From: Nonomuraea fuscirosea
Lineage (GTDB): Bacteria; Actinomycetota; Actinomycetes; Streptosporangiales; Streptosporangiaceae
Assembly (NCBI RefSeq): GCF_003001935.1
Contig: NZ_PVNG01000033.1
Coordinates: 33,764-97,763, forward strand
Direction: 5' to 3'
Length of the DNA: 64,000 nucleotides
The notes beneath the pieces were generated by a model. That model saw only the letters and a program-made list of their open reading frames with translations, was not told the origin of the DNA and made no database searches. This document shows, piece by piece, positions 60,851 through 64,000 of this stretch. The translations under genes were made by a program, and so were the position numbers. Position 1 is the stretch's first letter. Every line of letters starts with the position of its first letter.

Positions 60851-61663
60851 ATGTACGCCGAACGGCACCCCGGCCCCGGCCTCGCCGACCGCATCGCCTG
60901 CGGCTGGCACCGGATCAGCGAGGCGTCGTTCACCCAGCTCGTGGTCCCCGACGCCTGCGTCGACCTCATCTGGGGCGCCTCCGGCCTCTTCGTGGCCGGT
61001 CCCGACACCGGCCCCATGCCCGCGTCGGTCGCACCGGGCGAGACCCTCGTCGGCATCCGCTTCCGGCCCGGCGCGGTCGGCGGCTTCTTCGGCGTCCCCC
61101 TCCACGAGCTGCGCGACCAGCGCGTCCCGCTCACCGACCTGCCAGGGCACGAGGCCCTGCTCACCGACCTGACCGACCCGCCGCCCACTCCTCTGCCGCG
61201 ATGGCGTCCGCAGAGCCCCGGCTTCGGCCTGCCGGACCGTCCGCCCGCGCCGCCTGTCCTGCGCCGGCCGGCCTCCGCCACCGACCCCCTGGCGGTGCGC
61301 GTCGCGGAGGCGGAGGCGCGGCTCGGCGTCATGCGGGCCGCCGTCGGCAGACGCCTGGCGGCGGCTCCCGCCGACCCCGCCGCGCACGCCATGGCCGCGG
61401 CCCTCGGCAGCGGGCGCTCGGTCTCCCAGGTGGCCCGGGACCTCGGCTACAGCGAACGCCAGCTGCAACGGCGCAGCGTGACCTCGTTCGGCTACGCGCC
61501 CAAGACCCTCCAGCGCGTCGTCCGCTTCCAGCGCGCGCTCCGACTGGCCCGTACGGGCGTCCCGCCGGCGGAGGTGGCGGTCAGAGCCGGCTTCGCCGAC
61601 CAGGCTCACCTGGCCAACGACGTCAAGCGCCTGAGCGGCGTCCAGCTGAGCCGCCTCATCTGA
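60851..61663 (+). CDS. AraC-family transcriptional regulator
   Basis: 270 aa. The N-terminal sensor part has VVPDACVDLIWGASGLFVAG and GIRFRPGAVGGFFGVPLHEL, as in the DUF6597-type AraC proteins. The C-terminal DNA-binding domain has two HTHs: SVSQVARDLGYSERQLQRR and GFADQAHLANDVKRLSG. ATG at 60851; the frame is open upstream but overlaps the preceding gene. Target unknown. Confidence 0.82.
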   Translation: MYAERHPGPGLADRIACGWHRISEASFTQLVVPDACVDLIWGASGLFVAGPDTGPMPASVAPGETLVGIRFRPGAVGGFFGVPLHELRDQRVPLTDLPGHEALLTDLTDPPPTPLPRWRPQSPGFGLPDRPPAPPVLRRPASATDPLAVRVAEAEARLGVMRAAVGRRLAAAPADPAAHAMAAALGSGRSVSQVARDLGYSERQLQRRSVTSFGYAPKTLQRVVRFQRALRLARTGVPPAEVAVRAGFADQAHLANDVKRLSGVQLSRLI

Positions 61664-61690
61664 CGGATCGCGGCTCCCTCGGGCCTGAGC

Positions 61691-62359
61691 TCACCTCATG
61701 TCGCGCCGCTCCCGCAGGATCTCGACACCGTCCCCGTCCAGTTCGTCGCAGTACGCCGAACGCCCGGTCGTGGTCATCACCAAGGCCAGGGTCGGGCCGG
61801 ACACCAGCGGTCCGGATCCAGTGGCGAACGGGCCGTCGTCGGCGACGAGCCGCAGACCGGCGATCCGTCTCTTCGCCGCGACGACGAGGTCGGAGCCCTG
61901 GTAATACTCGGCCACTTGGGTGAGGGTCCCGATCGGGTAGGCGCGGCGCAGGCCCAGCGGCCGCCGGATGTCCTCGCCGTGCACGATCGTCTCGCCCAGC
62001 AGCGCCAGGACGGGAAGCGGCGGCTTGGTCGTGCTCGTGACGACGCGGCGGAACCTCGCGTGCGTCTCCGCCCCGGTCGCGCCCAGCTCCTCGGCCAGCT
62101 GCATCGCCACCTGCCTGTCGAAGTCGAACCGGCACCGGATCACGCCGGCCAGCCAGCGGACGCCGTTCAGGCTCGCCGACGAGGTGAGATGCGCCAGCAC
62201 CTCCCGCACGCTCAACCCGGCGCACAGTGACGGCGTCGCCCACTCCGCCTCGGTCAGATCCGCCAGATCGGCCGCCAGGGCCGCCCGCTCGGCATGCACC
62301 AGCGGCCAGACGCCTCGGGGGCCGGTCGTCATATCGGACGGCTTCTCGTCGTGGGTCAC
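61691..62359 (-). CDS. Maleylpyruvate isomerase/mycothiol-dependent enzyme family protein
   Basis: 222 aa. N-terminal DinB-like mycothiol-binding bundle (LVHAERAALAADLADLTEAE, W-x-TPSLCAGLSVREVLAHLT with the metal His, LLGETIVHGEDIRRPLG with the second His) and a C-terminal SCP2-like part ending in ALVMTTTGRSAYCDEL. This family uses mycothiol in actinobacteria. Start GTG 62359 is chosen because GAGGAG lies four bases upstream; an ATG at 62332 is the alternative. Substrate unknown. Confidence 0.75.
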   Translation of the reverse strand: MTHDEKPSDMTTGPRGVWPLVHAERAALAADLADLTEAEWATPSLCAGLSVREVLAHLTSSASLNGVRWLAGVIRCRFDFDRQVAMQLAEELGATGAETHARFRRVVTSTTKPPLPVLALLGETIVHGEDIRRPLGLRRAYPIGTLTQVAEYYQGSDLVVAAKRRIAGLRLVADDGPFATGSGPLVSGPTLALVMTTTGRSAYCDELDGDGVEILRERRDMR

Positions 62360-62429
62360 GGGGCTCCTCGGGCAGGCTCGGCGGAACGGTCGAAGGTTAC
62401 GGACCTCGGCCACGGCAGGAAATCATCGC

Positions 62430-63482
62430 TCAGTGGCCTGCCCCTGCGCTGGGGAGTTTGCCCGACACCAGGCCCTGCACCCACTTCGCGTTCGGGTCGC
62501 TGTCGATCAGCAGGGCCCGCGTCAGCAGACTCAGCGGAATGGCGAGAATCGCGCCGAGCGGCCCCAGGGCGAAAGTCCAGACGATCAGCGAGATGAACGT
62601 CATCGTCGTGGACAGCCCGACGGCGTCCCCCAGGAATTTCGGCAGGATGAACGACTGCGTGACGACGTTGATGACGATGTAGGCCACGATGACGAGCACC
62701 ATCGTCCGCACTCCGCCGTCCAGCAGGGCGAGCATCGTCGGCGGCAGAAGCGCGATGACGAATCCGATGTTGGGGATGTAATTCGCGATGAGCGCCAGCA
62801 CGCCCCACAACAAGGGCAGCGGCACGTCCAGCAGGGAAAGCGCGACCATGTCGAGAATCGCATTGATCAATCCGAAAACAGTGGAGACGATCAGATAACG
62901 CCTCGTCTTGTGGGCGAACGTGGCCAATGCCGTCACCAGCCGCGGCCGTTCGCCTTCGCCGGTGGCGAGAATGCGCGCGGTCACGGGCGCGTCGAGCGAC
63001 ATCGCCAGCAACAGCACCACGATGAGGAAGAGTGCGGACAACACGCCGATCAGACTGCCGAGCAGATACTGCGCCAGGCCCAGGACCCGCCCCGGATCGA
63101 ACGCCTCCAGGGCCTTGCTGAGCATGTCGTTGCTGAGCCCGTGGGTGACGGCCCAGTGCTGGGCGTCCGCGAGGAGGCGTGCGAACTGGTCGGTGTAGGA
63201 CGGCAGCAGCGCGGCGAGCTCGGTGGCCGAGATGGTGAGGATCGCGACCATGGCCAGCAGCACGAGCACCACGATGAGGAACGGCACCGCCACCTGCACC
63301 CAGGCGGGGGCGTTCCAGCCGCTGAGCCGGGCCCGCACCGGTGAGACGGCGATGACCAGCACGAGGGCCAGCACGACGGGGCCGGCGATGGAGGCCACCT
63401 CACGGACCCCGAAGAGCACGACCACCGCGGCGGCGGCGCCCACCAGGATGGTGAGCGCCCTGGGCACGGATCGATCTGGCAC
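62430..63482 (-). CDS. AI-2E family transporter (permease)
   Basis: 350 aa, with segments LTILVGAAAAVVVLFGV at the start, VPFLIVVLVLLAMVAIL near 70, and a C-terminal group including LLWGVLALIANYIPNIGFVI and FALGPLGAILAIPLSLL. The IPNIGF and GPLGAILAIP motifs are typical of the AI-2E/PerM family. GTG start at 63482. Substrate not assignable. Divergent from the rRNA operon promoter. Confidence 0.87.
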   Translation of the reverse strand: MPDRSVPRALTILVGAAAAVVVLFGVREVASIAGPVVLALVLVIAVSPVRARLSGWNAPAWVQVAVPFLIVVLVLLAMVAILTISATELAALLPSYTDQFARLLADAQHWAVTHGLSNDMLSKALEAFDPGRVLGLAQYLLGSLIGVLSALFLIVVLLLAMSLDAPVTARILATGEGERPRLVTALATFAHKTRRYLIVSTVFGLINAILDMVALSLLDVPLPLLWGVLALIANYIPNIGFVIALLPPTMLALLDGGVRTMVLVIVAYIVINVVTQSFILPKFLGDAVGLSTTMTFISLIVWTFALGPLGAILAIPLSLLTRALLIDSDPNAKWVQGLVSGKLPSAGAGH

Positions 63483-63521
63483 GCCCGGTTCCTACCCGTG
63501 GCGGGTGCGCGAACCATCGAT

Positions 63522-63550
63522 TTGACGGTTCCCGGAGGCGTACATAGAGT
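63522..63550 (+). promoter_or_regulatory. rrn promoter P1
   Basis: TTGACG (63522-63527), 17-bp spacer, TAGAGT (63545-63550): a good principal sigma-factor promoter, about 390 bp before the 16S gene. Confidence 0.65.
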
Positions 63551-63720
63551 TCACCAGTCCCACGGGGACGGCGTGATCGCCGGACTCACTCGGGGCCACC
63601 TCCAGACACCACCACTTCGGTGCGGCGTGCGCGTCCACTCGAAACGGCTGGTAAGTTTGAGGGGTTGTCTCCGAAAGGGGGCAGAGCTTAATTCCCGCAG
63701 GTCGAGTGAGTCCGGTCAAT

Positions 63721-63749
63721 TTGACAGAGACTTGAACGGCTGAAAGAAT
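63721..63749 (+). promoter_or_regulatory. rrn promoter P2
   Basis: TTGACA (63721-63726), 17-bp spacer, AAGAAT (63744-63749). Perfect -35, weaker -10; tandem rrn promoters are usual in actinomycetes. Confidence 0.6.
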
Positions 63750-63940
63750 TAAGACACAACGGAAGAACGAACGGAGTGAACGCCTCCGAGCGGGGATCAC
63801 GGAAGTGGTTTCGGTGCGGATGTACGCGTCCGTTTCTTGAGAACTCAACAGTGTGTTAAAAGCCAGTGCATGATTTTCATGCAACACCTCGTCAAGTCAT
63901 TTGTACTTGATGGATTTTTGTTGGGATTGTTTCCAGACAT

Positions 63941-64000
63941 TGTTTGGAGAGTTTGATCCTGGCTCAGGACGAACGCTGGCGGCGTGCTTAACACATGCAA
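63941..64000 (+). rRNA. rrs: 16S ribosomal RNA (5' end, truncated by window)
   Basis: AGAGTTTGATCCTGGCTCAG begins at 63948, followed by GACGAACGCTGGCGGCGTGC and CTTAACACATGCAA, the universal 5' region of bacterial 16S rRNA in its actinobacterial form. The mature 5' end is placed at about 63941 by comparison with the E. coli numbering of this motif (position 8). The rest of the operon lies beyond the window. Confidence 0.97.

Larger units (their letters stand above)
63483..63940 (+). promoter_or_regulatory. rRNA operon promoter and leader region
   Basis: No protein gene is seen. The stretch holds two likely promoters, an inverted repeat TTGAGAACTCAA (63837-63848), a perfect hairpin TGCATGA-TTT-TCATGCA (63867-63883) and a TCAAGT/ACTTGA hairpin near 63893-63910. 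These A/T-richer leader elements probably serve antitermination and RNase III processing of the pre-16S transcript. Confidence 0.7.

Noticed and set aside
1..64000. tRNA genes, prophage or integrative elements
   Set aside because: No tRNA-like cloverleaf, integrase, phage structural gene or flanking attachment repeat was recognised by eye; a tRNA scan would be needed to exclude them fully.

Overview
This is a high-GC actinomycete chromosome. Evidence: strong G/C bias at third codon positions, many GTG and TTG starts, 4-bp start/stop overlaps, lipoproteins with LAAC lipoboxes, BTAD/AfsR-type regulators, a mycothiol-dependent-enzyme family protein, an F420-type luciferase-like oxidoreductase, and an Erm gene with an actinomycete-style promoter. 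The gene families (Rpn-like nuclease paralogues, paired BTAD regulators, GH18 arrays) suggest a filamentous soil actinomycete, perhaps Streptosporangiaceae/Nonomuraea-like; that placement is inference. The right edge is the first ~60 nt of a 16S rRNA gene.

Layout. 1-2.1 kb: end of a DivIVA-domain protein, a HAD hydrolase, an AI-2E family permease. 2.2-17 kb: a divergent catabolic locus. Leftward is an inositol operon (iolC, an aldolase-like gene, iolB, iolD). Rightward are a sugar ABC importer with its own ATPase, a PHP-domain hydrolase, an IolE-like TIM barrel, a Gfo/Idh/MocA oxidoreductase and a GH38 alpha-mannosidase. The two arms share an intergenic region holding two copies of a TGTCATGACA palindrome. 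They may form one regulon for an inositol-containing mannoside. 17-18 kb: a decayed Rpn-like nuclease gene and a duplicated C-terminal module. 18-26.4 kb: a polyamine locus (Lrp/AsnC regulator, aldehyde dehydrogenase, PotABCD-type importer, PuuB-like amine oxidase, DLH-like hydrolase). 26.5-33.4 kb: a beta-lactamase-fold lipoprotein, then a leftward set of P450-like, PEP-mutase-like, BTAD regulator and MFS exporter genes.

33.5-42 kb: mostly membrane and envelope functions (DUF998, GT4 glycosyltransferase, DMT transporter, DedA, an orphan NarL-type histidine kinase, two further membrane proteins, LysE exporter) and an LLM-type oxidoreductase. 42-43.4 kb: a second Rpn-like nuclease gene, intact, again with a solitary C-terminal module. 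43.5-48.5 kb: a second BTAD regulator convergent with a DrrA/DrrB-type ABC exporter whose two parts are in one open frame; the 3' end of that frame is repeated three times (36-bp period). 48.6-55.7 kb: a secreted M14 carboxypeptidase and three tandem modular GH18 chitinases. 55.8-64 kb: a NarG-like protein without its metal centres, a GT-C type membrane glycosyltransferase, an Erm methyltransferase behind a likely leader peptide, a terpene-cyclase-fold protein, an AraC regulator, a mycothiol-type enzyme, a second AI-2E permease, and the rRNA promoter/leader region.

Most promising for follow-up: the inositol/alpha-mannosidase divergent regulon, the Erm leader peptide with an Arg-Ile-Arg motif and WhiB7-like promoter, the NarG-derived protein lacking FeS and Mo ligands, the Rpn loci that each carry an extra C-terminal module, and a recurring pattern of short tandem duplications at gene ends.
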